Assembly: GCA_018816105.1 (NCBI GenBank)
Contig: JAHIWE010000036.1
Coordinates: 1 to 64,000, forward strand
Reading direction: 5' to 3'
DNA from: a bacterium
GTDB lineage: Bacteria; Campylobacterota; Campylobacteria; Campylobacterales; Arcobacteraceae
Length of the DNA stretch: 64,000 bases
Shown here: piece by piece, positions 50,530 to 59,729 of the stretch
How positions within the stretch are numbered: the first letter of the stretch is position 1
Layout: each line of letters starts with the position of its first letter
Translations under genes and position numbers: made by a program
Notes under the pieces: model-generated
What the model was told of the DNA's origin: nothing
The model's input: only the letters and a program-made list of their open reading frames with translations
Databases searched by the model: none

Positions 50530-53079
50530 ATAATTAAAAAACTAATATTAATTATACTTTTGCCATTGTTGATTCTATCTTCTTTATGCGCACAAAACTT
50601 ACAAAAAACTTCAGTTCAACTAATGTGGTTAGATCAATTTGAATTTGCAGGGTTTTATGTAGCAAAAGAAAAAGGCTTTTATGAAAAAGTTGGACTAGAT
50701 GTTGAGTTAAAAAAATATAATGCTTCTACAAATGTTTTAAATGAAGTTTTAGAAAAAAAAGCTGATTTTGGAGTAAACTCAACTTCACTAATTATTGAAA
50801 AATCAAATGGGAAAGATATTGTAATATTAGGTTCAGTTTTTCAATCCTCTCCTTTAATTCTACTTGCTTTAAATAACTCACAAATCAAAAGCTTACAAGA
50901 TATTAAAAATAAAAAAGTAATGATTACACAAGAACAATATGAATTTGCTTCTTTACAATCAATGCTAATAAGTGAAAATATTTCATTAAAAGATATAAAA
51001 TTTATTGAACATACATTTAAAGTAAATAATCTAATAGACAATATTACAGATTTTATGATTGCATATAGCACAAATGAGCCTTATATTCTTAAAGAAAAAG
51101 GCTATGAAAGTAAAATCTTCCATCCAAAAGATTATGGTTTTGATTTTTATGAAGAAATAATCTTCACTTCAAAAGAGTTTGCTAACAATAATCCTAAACT
51201 TGTAAAAGATTTTTATGATGCCACAATAAAAGGCTGGAATTATGCTTTTGAAAATATTGAAGAAGTAGCACAATTAATATATGAAAAATATAATCCTCAA
51301 AATAAAAGTTTAGATAGTTTAATATTTGAAGCAAATGAAATGAAGAAATTAGTTTATGATGAAAATAAACAAATTGGAACAATTACAAAAGAGAGAATAA
51401 ATCTAATTATTAATACATATAAAGTATTAGGCTTAATGAAAAATTCTATTGATATTGATGATTTGATTTACACTAAACATTTGAGCAACTCAATTAGCCT
51501 TTCAAAAGAAGAAGAGTTTTATTTAGAAAATAAAAAAGAGATTAAAATGTGTATTGATCCAGATTGGATGCCTTTTGAAAAAATAGAAAATAATACCCAT
51601 GTTGGTATTTCGGCTGATTACATCAATATCATTAAAAATAAACTTAATATTCCTATTACTTTAATTTCTACAAAAACATGGAGTGAAAGTTTAACTAATG
51701 CCCAAAAAAGGCTTTGTGATATTATTCCCCTTATTGTTAAAACCAAAAAAAGAGATAATTATTTAAACTTTACATCATCATATATAAAACTACCTTTAGT
51801 AATGGCAGGAGGAATTGAAGCTCCATTTATTGAAGATATAAATCAATTAAAAGATGAAAAAATTGGTGTTTCAAAGGATTATGCTTTTGAAGAAATTTTA
51901 AAAGCAAAATATCCACACTTAAATTTTATTCAAGTAGAAAATATGAAAGATGGCTTTGAACAAATACAAAAAGGTAAAATATTTGGGTTTGTTGGAAATT
52001 TAACATCTGTAGGCTCTTCTATTCAAAAAGATTACATTGGTCAAATAAAAATTATTGCTAAACTTGATGAGACTTTGGAAGCAAGAATTTCTTCAAGAAA
52101 TGATGAACCGATACTAAACTCTATTCTTCAAAAAGCTTTAGATTCTATTGATTTAAAACAAAGAGAAGAAATTTATAATAAATGGGTACATGTAAATTAT
52201 CAAAAAGAAATAAGTTATGTATTTTTTAATAAAACATTTGCCGTAATAATAGTACTAATTATAATTTTTATTTTAATATATAGACAATATTTGTTAAAAA
52301 AAATGAATAAACAGCTTTTTGAAAGAATTGAAATTGAAATGAAAAAAAATGAAGAAAAAAATAGAATTTCAATTCAACAATCAAGAATGGCCTCTATGGG
52401 AGAAATGCTTGAAAATATAGCTCACCAATGGAGACAACCACTATCTACTATTAGTGTAGCAGCTTCTGGAATAGAGGTGAAGAAAGAGTTAAATATTTTA
52501 AATGATGAAGATCTTAATGATTCACTTAGACATATAAAAAATGCCACACAATATTTATCTAATACAATTGAAGATTTTAGAAACTTTTTTAGTAAAGATA
52601 AAGTTTCTTCAAATATAAAAATTAGAACTACCATAAATAAAACCATAGATTTAGTTAGTTCAACATTTGCTAAAGAAGAAATCACTGTAGTAAGAAATAT
52701 TCAAAATATAAGCTTTTCATCATTTGAAAATGAATTAATTCAGGTTTTAATGAATATATTAATAAATGCAAAAGATGCTCTTGAAAATAAACCATCTCAA
52801 AAACTTATAATAATAAAAGTAAAACAACTCAATGAGAATCTTGTTATTACAATAAAAGATAATGCAGGTGGAATCGATGAAGAGATTATTGATAAAATAT
52901 TTGAACCATATTTTACAACAAAACACCAATTTAATGGAACAGGTATTGGTCTTTATATGAGTAAACTAATAGTAGAAAAACATTTAGAAGGAGAAATAAG
53001 TGCCCAAAATGTCTCTTTTGAATTTAATAATACTCTGTATAAAGGAGCTTTATTTAAGATAGTTTTACCTTTGTCTTAA
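50530..53079 (+). CDS. Hybrid sensor kinase: NMT1/THI5-like domain + SBP_bac_3-like domain + histidine kinase (start ATA 50530 or ATT 50533; TTG 50560 in ORF track)
   Basis: WLDQFEFAGFYVAKEKGFYEKVGLDVEL (NMT1), MCIDPDWMPFEKIENNTHVGISADY (SBP_3), MASMGEMLENIAHQWRQPLST (H-box), GTGIGLYMSKLIV. Confidence 0.88.
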   Translation: MIKKLILIILLPLLILSSLCAQNLQKTSVQLMWLDQFEFAGFYVAKEKGFYEKVGLDVELKKYNASTNVLNEVLEKKADFGVNSTSLIIEKSNGKDIVILGSVFQSSPLILLALNNSQIKSLQDIKNKKVMITQEQYEFASLQSMLISENISLKDIKFIEHTFKVNNLIDNITDFMIAYSTNEPYILKEKGYESKIFHPKDYGFDFYEEIIFTSKEFANNNPKLVKDFYDATIKGWNYAFENIEEVAQLIYEKYNPQNKSLDSLIFEANEMKKLVYDENKQIGTITKERINLIINTYKVLGLMKNSIDIDDLIYTKHLSNSISLSKEEEFYLENKKEIKMCIDPDWMPFEKIENNTHVGISADYINIIKNKLNIPITLISTKTWSESLTNAQKRLCDIIPLIVKTKKRDNYLNFTSSYIKLPLVMAGGIEAPFIEDINQLKDEKIGVSKDYAFEEILKAKYPHLNFIQVENMKDGFEQIQKGKIFGFVGNLTSVGSSIQKDYIGQIKIIAKLDETLEARISSRNDEPILNSILQKALDSIDLKQREEIYNKWVHVNYQKEISYVFFNKTFAVIIVLIIIFILIYRQYLLKKMNKQLFERIEIEMKKNEEKNRISIQQSRMASMGEMLENIAHQWRQPLSTISVAASGIEVKKELNILNDEDLNDSLRHIKNATQYLSNTIEDFRNFFSKDKVSSNIKIRTTINKTIDLVSSTFAKEEITVVRNIQNISFSSFENELIQVLMNILINAKDALENKPSQKLIIIKVKQLNENLVITIKDNAGGIDEEIIDKIFEPYFTTKHQFNGTGIGLYMSKLIVEKHLEGEISAQNVSFEFNNTLYKGALFKIVLPLS

Positions 53080-53331
53080 AAGCTCATTTTTTATTCCACA
53101 GTTCCTTTAGATTTGATAAACTTTAAAATTTATACTTTTTGAACACTTTGTGGAACACGCAAAACTAATATAAGTGCATTGTGTTCTAAAACCTAGATAC
53201 TTTTAAATTCTGAGTATAAATTAATATAACCAAATCATCCCACATTCACTGCCAATTTTACAATCAACTAAAATAATAAAAAAAATTCTTAATTTTATTA
53301 AAAAAGAGTTATTTTTTTGTCATTAGGGTGA

Positions 53332-53337
53332 TATAAT
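53332..53337 (+). promoter_or_regulatory. Candidate -10 box for the cache sensor kinase gene
   Basis: GGGTGATATAATA extended -10-like, 25 bp before the start. Confidence 0.45.
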
Positions 53338-53361
53338 AAGATAACAATTTAAGGATTATGG

Positions 53362-55338
53362 ATGGAAGTTACTAATTATAAACCAAAAAGATTTTTATTC
53401 CCAATTCTCGCTCTAGTACTTATTTCCATAATATCAATTGCTTTAATCAATACCTATATTACAGTCAGCGTGCTTAAAACTAATATGAATCAGCAGATTA
53501 ATAATACTAAAAAAGAATACTCAGAACAACATAACAATAGAGTATATAAAGAAGTGAATCTTGTAAATGAATTTATAGAATTCCAAATTACAAAAATTGA
53601 AAATAAATTAAGAGAATCTTTAAAAGAAAAAATTCAAATTGCATTGGACATTACAAATTACACATATAATTTGTACAAAGACGAACTTAATAAAGAAGAT
53701 TTAAAAAAGAAAATTTCAAATGCATTAGCAGCAATAAAATTTAATGATGATCAAAGTTACTACTTTATGTATGATAATAAAACAAAAATCATTTTTGGAC
53801 ATCCTTTAAAAAATTTTGTCGGTCGAGATATGACTTCTTTTAGAGACATCAAAGGTCAAAGTTTAATGCAACTTGATGCAGATAGTCTAGCAAAAAATAA
53901 AATAGGATATAGTAAAATTTATTTTAATAAACCAAAGAATCAAACAAAAGAATTTCCTAAACTAACTTGTATTACAAAGTTTGAGCCACTTGATTTAGTA
54001 ATAGGAATAGGCGAATATCTTGATGTTGTTGAAAATCAAATAAAAAAAGAAGTATTGGAGAGATTTTCTAAATTTGAAAATAAGGATAAATATTTATTTA
54101 TATTAGATGTTCATGATATTGAGGGAGGAGATGAATTTGCAACAGTTCTACTAAACTCAAATAGATCTGAACTAGTTGGTAATAAAGTTTCTGATAAGGA
54201 TAAAGATGTAAAAGGAAATATGTTTAGAAAACAATTCTTAGAAATAATAAAAGGAGAAGGAGAAGGTTTTACACAATACTGGTATAAAAAACCTTCCACT
54301 GAAACTCCCGCTCTTAAAGTGTCTTATATTTATTTTCAAAAGGCTTGGAACTGGATAATAGGTAGCGGTTTTTATTCTAATGACTTAGAAGAAAAAATAT
54401 TATTGATGGAAAAATCAATAAGTTCTCATATAAACGACACAATATATAAAACAATTATCTGGGTAGTTTTATTATCCTCTCTTGCTATAGTAATAGCTAT
54501 ATTTGTATCTTTTAGAATTGATAGAACAATTGAAAAATATACTAATACAATTATTGATTATGAGCATAATAAAAGAAAACAAGAGCATATGTTAATACAG
54601 CAAAGTAAAATGGCAGCTATGGGAGAAATGTTAGGAAATATAGCGCATCAATGGAGACAACCATTATCTACTATTTCAACTGCTTCAACAGGTGCAAAAC
54701 TACAAAAAGAGATGGATTGTTTAAGCGATACAGATTTTAATTATGCGATGGATTCGATTAATAATTCTGCACAATATCTTTCTACAACTATTGACGATTT
54801 TAGAAACTTTTTTAATCCAACTAACAATAAAGAAACAGAATTTTTATTTTCTGATACGATTAATAAAACCTTAGCTATTGTAAGTCCACAATTTGTAACT
54901 AAAGATATTATAATAGTAAAAAAAATTGAAGAGCTAAGCATTAAATCAATAGAAAATGAATTAATACAAGTTCTTTTAAATATATTAAATAATTCAAAAG
55001 ATGCGTTGATTAAATTAGAAGATGAAAAAAGATTAGTATTTATAAATGCATATATTGAGAATAATGTCATAACAATAGAAATAAAAGATAATGCAAAAGG
55101 AATAAATGAAGATATTATTGATAGAATTTTTGAACCTTATTTCACTACAAAACACCAATCTCAAGGAACAGGTATTGGATTATATATGAGTCAAGAGATT
55201 ATTAATAATCATTTAGGTGGAACTCTTACTGTTTCTAATGAAACTTATTCTTATGATGAGATTGAGTATACAGGGGCTAATTTTTTAATAAAAATACCTA
55301 TTGTCCCAAAAATAAAAATATCCAGCATAAAAAACTAA
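53362..55338 (+). CDS. Cache-domain sensor histidine kinase
   Basis: N-terminal TM, YYFMYDNKTKIIFGHPLKNFVGRDM cache pattern, MAAMGEMLGNIAHQWRQPLST, GTGIGLYMSQEII. Confidence 0.9.
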   Translation: MEVTNYKPKRFLFPILALVLISIISIALINTYITVSVLKTNMNQQINNTKKEYSEQHNNRVYKEVNLVNEFIEFQITKIENKLRESLKEKIQIALDITNYTYNLYKDELNKEDLKKKISNALAAIKFNDDQSYYFMYDNKTKIIFGHPLKNFVGRDMTSFRDIKGQSLMQLDADSLAKNKIGYSKIYFNKPKNQTKEFPKLTCITKFEPLDLVIGIGEYLDVVENQIKKEVLERFSKFENKDKYLFILDVHDIEGGDEFATVLLNSNRSELVGNKVSDKDKDVKGNMFRKQFLEIIKGEGEGFTQYWYKKPSTETPALKVSYIYFQKAWNWIIGSGFYSNDLEEKILLMEKSISSHINDTIYKTIIWVVLLSSLAIVIAIFVSFRIDRTIEKYTNTIIDYEHNKRKQEHMLIQQSKMAAMGEMLGNIAHQWRQPLSTISTASTGAKLQKEMDCLSDTDFNYAMDSINNSAQYLSTTIDDFRNFFNPTNNKETEFLFSDTINKTLAIVSPQFVTKDIIIVKKIEELSIKSIENELIQVLLNILNNSKDALIKLEDEKRLVFINAYIENNVITIEIKDNAKGINEDIIDRIFEPYFTTKHQSQGTGIGLYMSQEIINNHLGGTLTVSNETYSYDEIEYTGANFLIKIPIVPKIKISSIKN

Positions 55339-55466
55339 GTTTAATAAAAATTAAAAGGATTGATCCTCATTAGCATATAAATTTTGAAATAAAAAACTTT
55401 AACTAAATTCGATTTTTTGCGATTTTTTTTAGTTAAACTTCATTCATAAAAGATTTAAACTTTTTT

Positions 55467-55532
55467 AAATACCTCTAAGTGTTTTAACAAAACTCTTCTC
55501 TCCTGAAATTTCAACTTAGGGGTATTTCTTTT
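55467..55532 (+). terminator. Long structured 3'-region hairpin
   Basis: AAATACCTCTAAGT (55467-55480) / ACTTAGGGGTATTT (55514-55527), interior GTTTT-aac-AAAAC and TGAAATTTCA; then CTTTT. Confidence 0.5.
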
Positions 55533-55543
55533 AATTCTATAAT

Positions 55544-56677
55544 CTATTTTAAAGACATCTCTAAAATTAATGCAACTTTCTCTAGAGTTACATTTCCTTT
55601 TTCACCAATTGCTATCATTCCATGTGATTCTAAAGCTTTTGTAATATTTGAAACTACCTTATCATCTGTTTTATAAGCGCTTAATTTTGTTGGAACTCCA
55701 ATACTTTGATACATATATTCTATTGCTTCAATAACCATCTCATAATTATGTGGCATATCAAAAACTTCTTTTCCCATCAAAGTTAATTTTTCTTGTTTAT
55801 CTTCAATCATTACTCTTAAAAGATGTGGTTGAACAACTGCTAAACTTTGAGCATGGTCAAGTCCATAAAATGCTGTAATTTCATGTCCTATCATATGTGT
55901 AGCCCAGTCTTGTGGAACACCTGAACCTATAAATCCATTTAACGCTTGATTTGCAAGAAGCATTAAATTTTCTTGCCATAAAGCATCATGTCTATTTGCC
56001 CAGTCTTGTGCTAAAACATGTAAACCTTTTAAAATCGTTTGTGCATATCCATCATGTAAAAGTGATGTATTTGGATAAGTTAGATACTGTTCACAAGTAT
56101 GAACAAAGGCATCAACTAAACCATTTGCAAGTTGTCTATCATCAAGAGTACTCATTACACTTGAATCTAAAACAGCAAATGTTGGATATAAAAGTGGTGA
56201 TCCAAAATATCTTTTTTCATTTGTTGCTCTTTTTGAAATAACAGTATTAGCATTTGATTCGCTTCCTGTTGCAGGTAATGTCAGAATTGCTCCTAAAGGA
56301 AGAGCTTTTGTAACTTGTGTACCTTCTAAGAAATCCCATGCATCACCATCATAAAGTGCAGCTGCTGCAAGATATTTACAACCATCAATTACAGAACCAC
56401 CTCCAACTGCTAAAATAAAATCTATTTTTTCAGCCTTGATAAGTTCAACTGCTTTATTTAAAGTTTCAACACTTGGATTTGGCTCAACTCCAGAAAATTC
56501 ACTCCAAGTATAACCGTCAAGTGCAGTTACAACTTGATCATAAACTCCATTCTTTTTTATAGAGCCACCACCATAAACTACTAACACTTTTTGGTCTTTT
56601 GTAATAAAATTTACGATTGATTTAATTTGACCTTTTCCAAACTGAATTGCAGTTGGGTTATAATATGAATACTCCAT
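55544..56677 (-). CDS. Iron-containing alcohol dehydrogenase, YqhD-like
   Basis: YYNPTAIQFGKGQI, LAVGGGSVIDGCKYLAAA, DWATHMIGHEITAFYGLDHAQSLAVVQPHLL. Confidence 0.92.
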   Translation of the reverse strand: MEYSYYNPTAIQFGKGQIKSIVNFITKDQKVLVVYGGGSIKKNGVYDQVVTALDGYTWSEFSGVEPNPSVETLNKAVELIKAEKIDFILAVGGGSVIDGCKYLAAAALYDGDAWDFLEGTQVTKALPLGAILTLPATGSESNANTVISKRATNEKRYFGSPLLYPTFAVLDSSVMSTLDDRQLANGLVDAFVHTCEQYLTYPNTSLLHDGYAQTILKGLHVLAQDWANRHDALWQENLMLLANQALNGFIGSGVPQDWATHMIGHEITAFYGLDHAQSLAVVQPHLLRVMIEDKQEKLTLMGKEVFDMPHNYEMVIEAIEYMYQSIGVPTKLSAYKTDDKVVSNITKALESHGMIAIGEKGNVTLEKVALILEMSLK

Positions 56678-56744
56678 ATAAAAATCCTTTATAATTGTTT
56701 TAATTAATATTATAGGATAATTTGCATTACAAAGGATTAGAATT

Positions 56745-57341
56745 TTGAAAATATTTTTACTTTTATTTTTTACAGTTTTTATATGGTCAGCTATTAAACC
56801 TCATGATTACTTTACTTGGTTTTTAGAGGTGCTTCCAGCTGTTCTTGCACTATTTGTTTTAGGATTTACTTATAGACGTTTTAAACTTACTACTTTAGTT
56901 TATTCACTTATATTGATTCACTGTATTATTCTTATGATTGGTGGTCACTATACTTATGCTCAAGTTCCTTTTTTTGATTTTATAAAAGAAATTTTTAATC
57001 AAGATAGAAACAATTATGATAAGCTTGGACATTTTGCTCAAGGGTTCATTCCAGCTATTATTGCTAGAGAAATAATTATTAGAAAAAACATTATAAATTT
57101 TGAAGCATGGAGAAACTTTTTTATTCTTTGTTTTTGTTTGGGATTCTCTGCTTTTTATGAGTTAGTAGAGTGGTGGGTTGCCATATTATCAAATGATTCT
57201 GCGGATGATTTTTTAGGAACACAAGGTTATATTTGGGATACACAAAGTGATATGGCTTGGGCATTATTTGGTGCTATTTTTGCCCTCATAGTTTTACGAA
57301 AATATCATACAAAACAATTACAAAACATTAAAAAAATATAA
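56745..57341 (+). CDS. DUF2238/YjdF-like membrane protein (TTG start)
   Basis: YDKLGHFAQGFIPAIIARE, FYELVEWWVAILSNDSADDFLGTQGYIWDTQSDM. Confidence 0.88.
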   Translation: MKIFLLLFFTVFIWSAIKPHDYFTWFLEVLPAVLALFVLGFTYRRFKLTTLVYSLILIHCIILMIGGHYTYAQVPFFDFIKEIFNQDRNNYDKLGHFAQGFIPAIIAREIIIRKNIINFEAWRNFFILCFCLGFSAFYELVEWWVAILSNDSADDFLGTQGYIWDTQSDMAWALFGAIFALIVLRKYHTKQLQNIKKI

Positions 57342-57350
57342 ACTTTCTGA

Positions 57351-57950
57351 TTAATGTAGTAGATTTGATAAAATCATAATCACAGCAGATAAAATAAGAA
57401 TTGACCCCATAATTATATTAAAAATTTTTAATTTGTTATGTGTATTTAAAAACTTCGTAAAATATAATCCTAAATATCCCCAAAAAGACAATGATAAATA
57501 ACAAACAATAAAATATATAAAGACAAATATCAAAAGTTTTTCATTTCCAGTAAACATCGAAACACCAGATAATGAAGCAATCCAAGCTTTTGGATTTAAC
57601 CATTGAAGTAAAAATCCTTCATAAAATCTTAGATTTCTTTTATTTTCATCTTTTATTTCTAAAGAAGAATCAGAACTTGCAATTTTATATCCCATATACA
57701 CAATAAATGAAAAACCAAAAAATTCCAAATAAGATAAAAAAGATGGATAGATATTTAAAATTTCTGACAATCCAAAACCTATAGAAATCAACAAAAGTGT
57801 AAAACCAATAGTAGCTCCTGAAATAAAAGCAAAGGTATTTTTAAAACCATTATTTATACTTGAAGTTACTATCATCATATTCACAGGTCCAGGAGAAATT
57901 GACATTACTAAAGAGAAAAGAAGCATCGATAAAAATATTGTTAAACTCAT
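57351..57950 (-). CDS. LysE-family translocator
   Basis: SISPGPVNMMIVTSSINNGFKNTFAFISGATIGF, LNPKAWIASLSGV. Confidence 0.88.
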   Translation of the reverse strand: MSLTIFLSMLLFSLVMSISPGPVNMMIVTSSINNGFKNTFAFISGATIGFTLLLISIGFGLSEILNIYPSFLSYLEFFGFSFIVYMGYKIASSDSSLEIKDENKRNLRFYEGFLLQWLNPKAWIASLSGVSMFTGNEKLLIFVFIYFIVCYLSLSFWGYLGLYFTKFLNTHNKLKIFNIIMGSILILSAVIMILSNLLH

Positions 57951-58002
57951 ATATTTTCCTAAAATTAAATTTAAAAAAAGTATATAAGTTTTTTAAATTT
58001 AA

Positions 58003-58818
58003 TTATTGTACAAAATTGAGTTTATACTCATTTGGAGTACAAGCAACAATTTTTAGAAAGTTTTTATGAAAGTGACTTTGGTCAAAAAAACCACACTCTA
58101 AAGCAGTGTCAACAATAGAGTGATTTTTTCTCAAAAGTTCTTTCGATTTATTGATTTTTAGATTTAATAAATATGCATGAGGAGTCATATTCATTTCAGA
58201 TTTGAAAAGTCTAATTATATAAAAAGGGTTTAAATCAAATTCTTTTGATAACTCATTAATAGAAATATTTTCTCTGTAATTTTCTTCTAAATAAAACATT
58301 ATTTCTTTAAATCGTTTATCGACAATATCTTCTTTTTCTTCATTTAGAAACAATGAAAAAAATTTAATAAAAAAACTATAAAGGAAATCTTCTTTATCCA
58401 ATATATAATTATCTGCAAAAAGAAATTCACATAGATTTATATATTCATTATAGAAATCTTCATCCTCTAAAATATCAACTGGAATATTAGCAAAAGTATC
58501 AATATCTTTATTTATAATATTTTGTATATTTGCACACCAACTTGGATTTAAATATAACATATAGTAGACATTTAATACATCACTGCAAGAGTTACATGAG
58601 TGCACAATATTTGGATTTATTATGCTAATCATATTTTTATCTAAAGTATAAGAAGTCTCTCCATTAAGATAAATACTTACACCTTTTTTATTTACACCTA
58701 ATGAAAAAGTATCATGAAAATGTTTTTTATAATGCATATTTGAATTGGAATACCTTAACTCAACAAAAGGAAGTCTTTCATCAGTAAATATTTTAGTAAA
58801 TGTTTTTTCTTGATTCAC
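58003..58818 (-). CDS. AraC-family transcriptional regulator
   Basis: ISINELSKEFDLNPFYIIRLFKSEMNMTPHAYLLNLKINKSKELL, ALECGFFDQSHFHKNF. Confidence 0.9.
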   Translation of the reverse strand: MNQEKTFTKIFTDERLPFVELRYSNSNMHYKKHFHDTFSLGVNKKGVSIYLNGETSYTLDKNMISIINPNIVHSCNSCSDVLNVYYMLYLNPSWCANIQNIINKDIDTFANIPVDILEDEDFYNEYINLCEFLFADNYILDKEDFLYSFFIKFFSLFLNEEKEDIVDKRFKEIMFYLEENYRENISINELSKEFDLNPFYIIRLFKSEMNMTPHAYLLNLKINKSKELLRKNHSIVDTALECGFFDQSHFHKNFLKIVACTPNEYKLNFVQ

Positions 58819-58821
58819 AAT

Positions 58822-59682
58822 TTATACCTTGGCATTTTGTTTTAAAGTATATATTGAATTTATAAGCAATGTAATAATAATTACACTCCCACCAATCAAG
58901 GTGTAAGAACTAGGAATTTCATTAAAAAAAATCCATACCCAAATGGGAGCCATTATTGTTTCAATAATCATAAGTAAGCTAACTTCACTTGCATTTATAT
59001 ATTTTGTTCCATTTGATATTAGAACTCTAGAAATTGGTGTTATTAATAATCCCATACCAGTAACTACTAAAATATTATGAAAATCAATATTTATATTTTC
59101 TGCTAAAAAAAATGAAATTATAGATAAAACCAATCCACTAATTGCAATTAAAACTACACGGTTTATCTCTTTATATTTTGATAATAAAACAAAAGAAATA
59201 GCAAATGCAATTGTACAAGTCAAAGCAAAAAGATTCCCTTTTAATCCACCTAAGCCTAACTGATCATTGAAAATAATAAAAAGACCTACAAACATAAAAA
59301 ATGAAGCATAAAAAATATTTTTTCCTACTTTTTCTTTATAAAAAACATAAGAGAATAAAGCTGAAAAAAGTGCAGCTGTTCCAAAAATAATTACTACATT
59401 TGCAACGGTTGTACTTTTTATTGCTGAGATAAAAAGAATATTTGAAATTGCCATTAGAGTTGCACACAATAATGAAATACCAAAATAGTTTAATTCAAAT
59501 TTCTTTATATTTTTACCCTCTTGAATCAAAAGAGTTCCTATCATAGAAAAAAATATAAAAATACCTAAATAAAAAGAAAAAACAAGAGGAGAAATTGTAC
59601 TAGATTTAATAAAAAGAGATTCTAAACTCATAATCAAAACTCCAATTGAGGTAATAGCTAAACCTTTTGCATTGTTTGACAA
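58822..59682 (-). CDS. EamA/DMT-family transporter (likely TTG start at 59682; ORF track extends to 59778)
   Basis: Ten hydrophobic segments; N-terminal 32 residues of the ORF overlap metH and are not transporter-like. Confidence 0.85.
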   Translation of the reverse strand: MSNNAKGLAITSIGVLIMSLESLFIKSSTISPLVFSFYLGIFIFFSMIGTLLIQEGKNIKKFELNYFGISLLCATLMAISNILFISAIKSTTVANVVIIFGTAALFSALFSYVFYKEKVGKNIFYASFFMFVGLFIIFNDQLGLGGLKGNLFALTCTIAFAISFVLLSKYKEINRVVLIAISGLVLSIISFFLAENINIDFHNILVVTGMGLLITPISRVLISNGTKYINASEVSLLMIIETIMAPIWVWIFFNEIPSSYTLIGGSVIIITLLINSIYTLKQNAKV

Positions 59683-59729
59683 GTTCTTAATCCTATGAGA
59701 AAATAAGAAGGGAAAGATATCCCCTCTTT

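Noticed and set aside
34732-54690. Repeated DNA words such as CAATGGAGACAACC at three places
   Set aside because: They encode the conserved IAHQWRQPLS histidine box of three paralogous kinases, not a mobile repeat.
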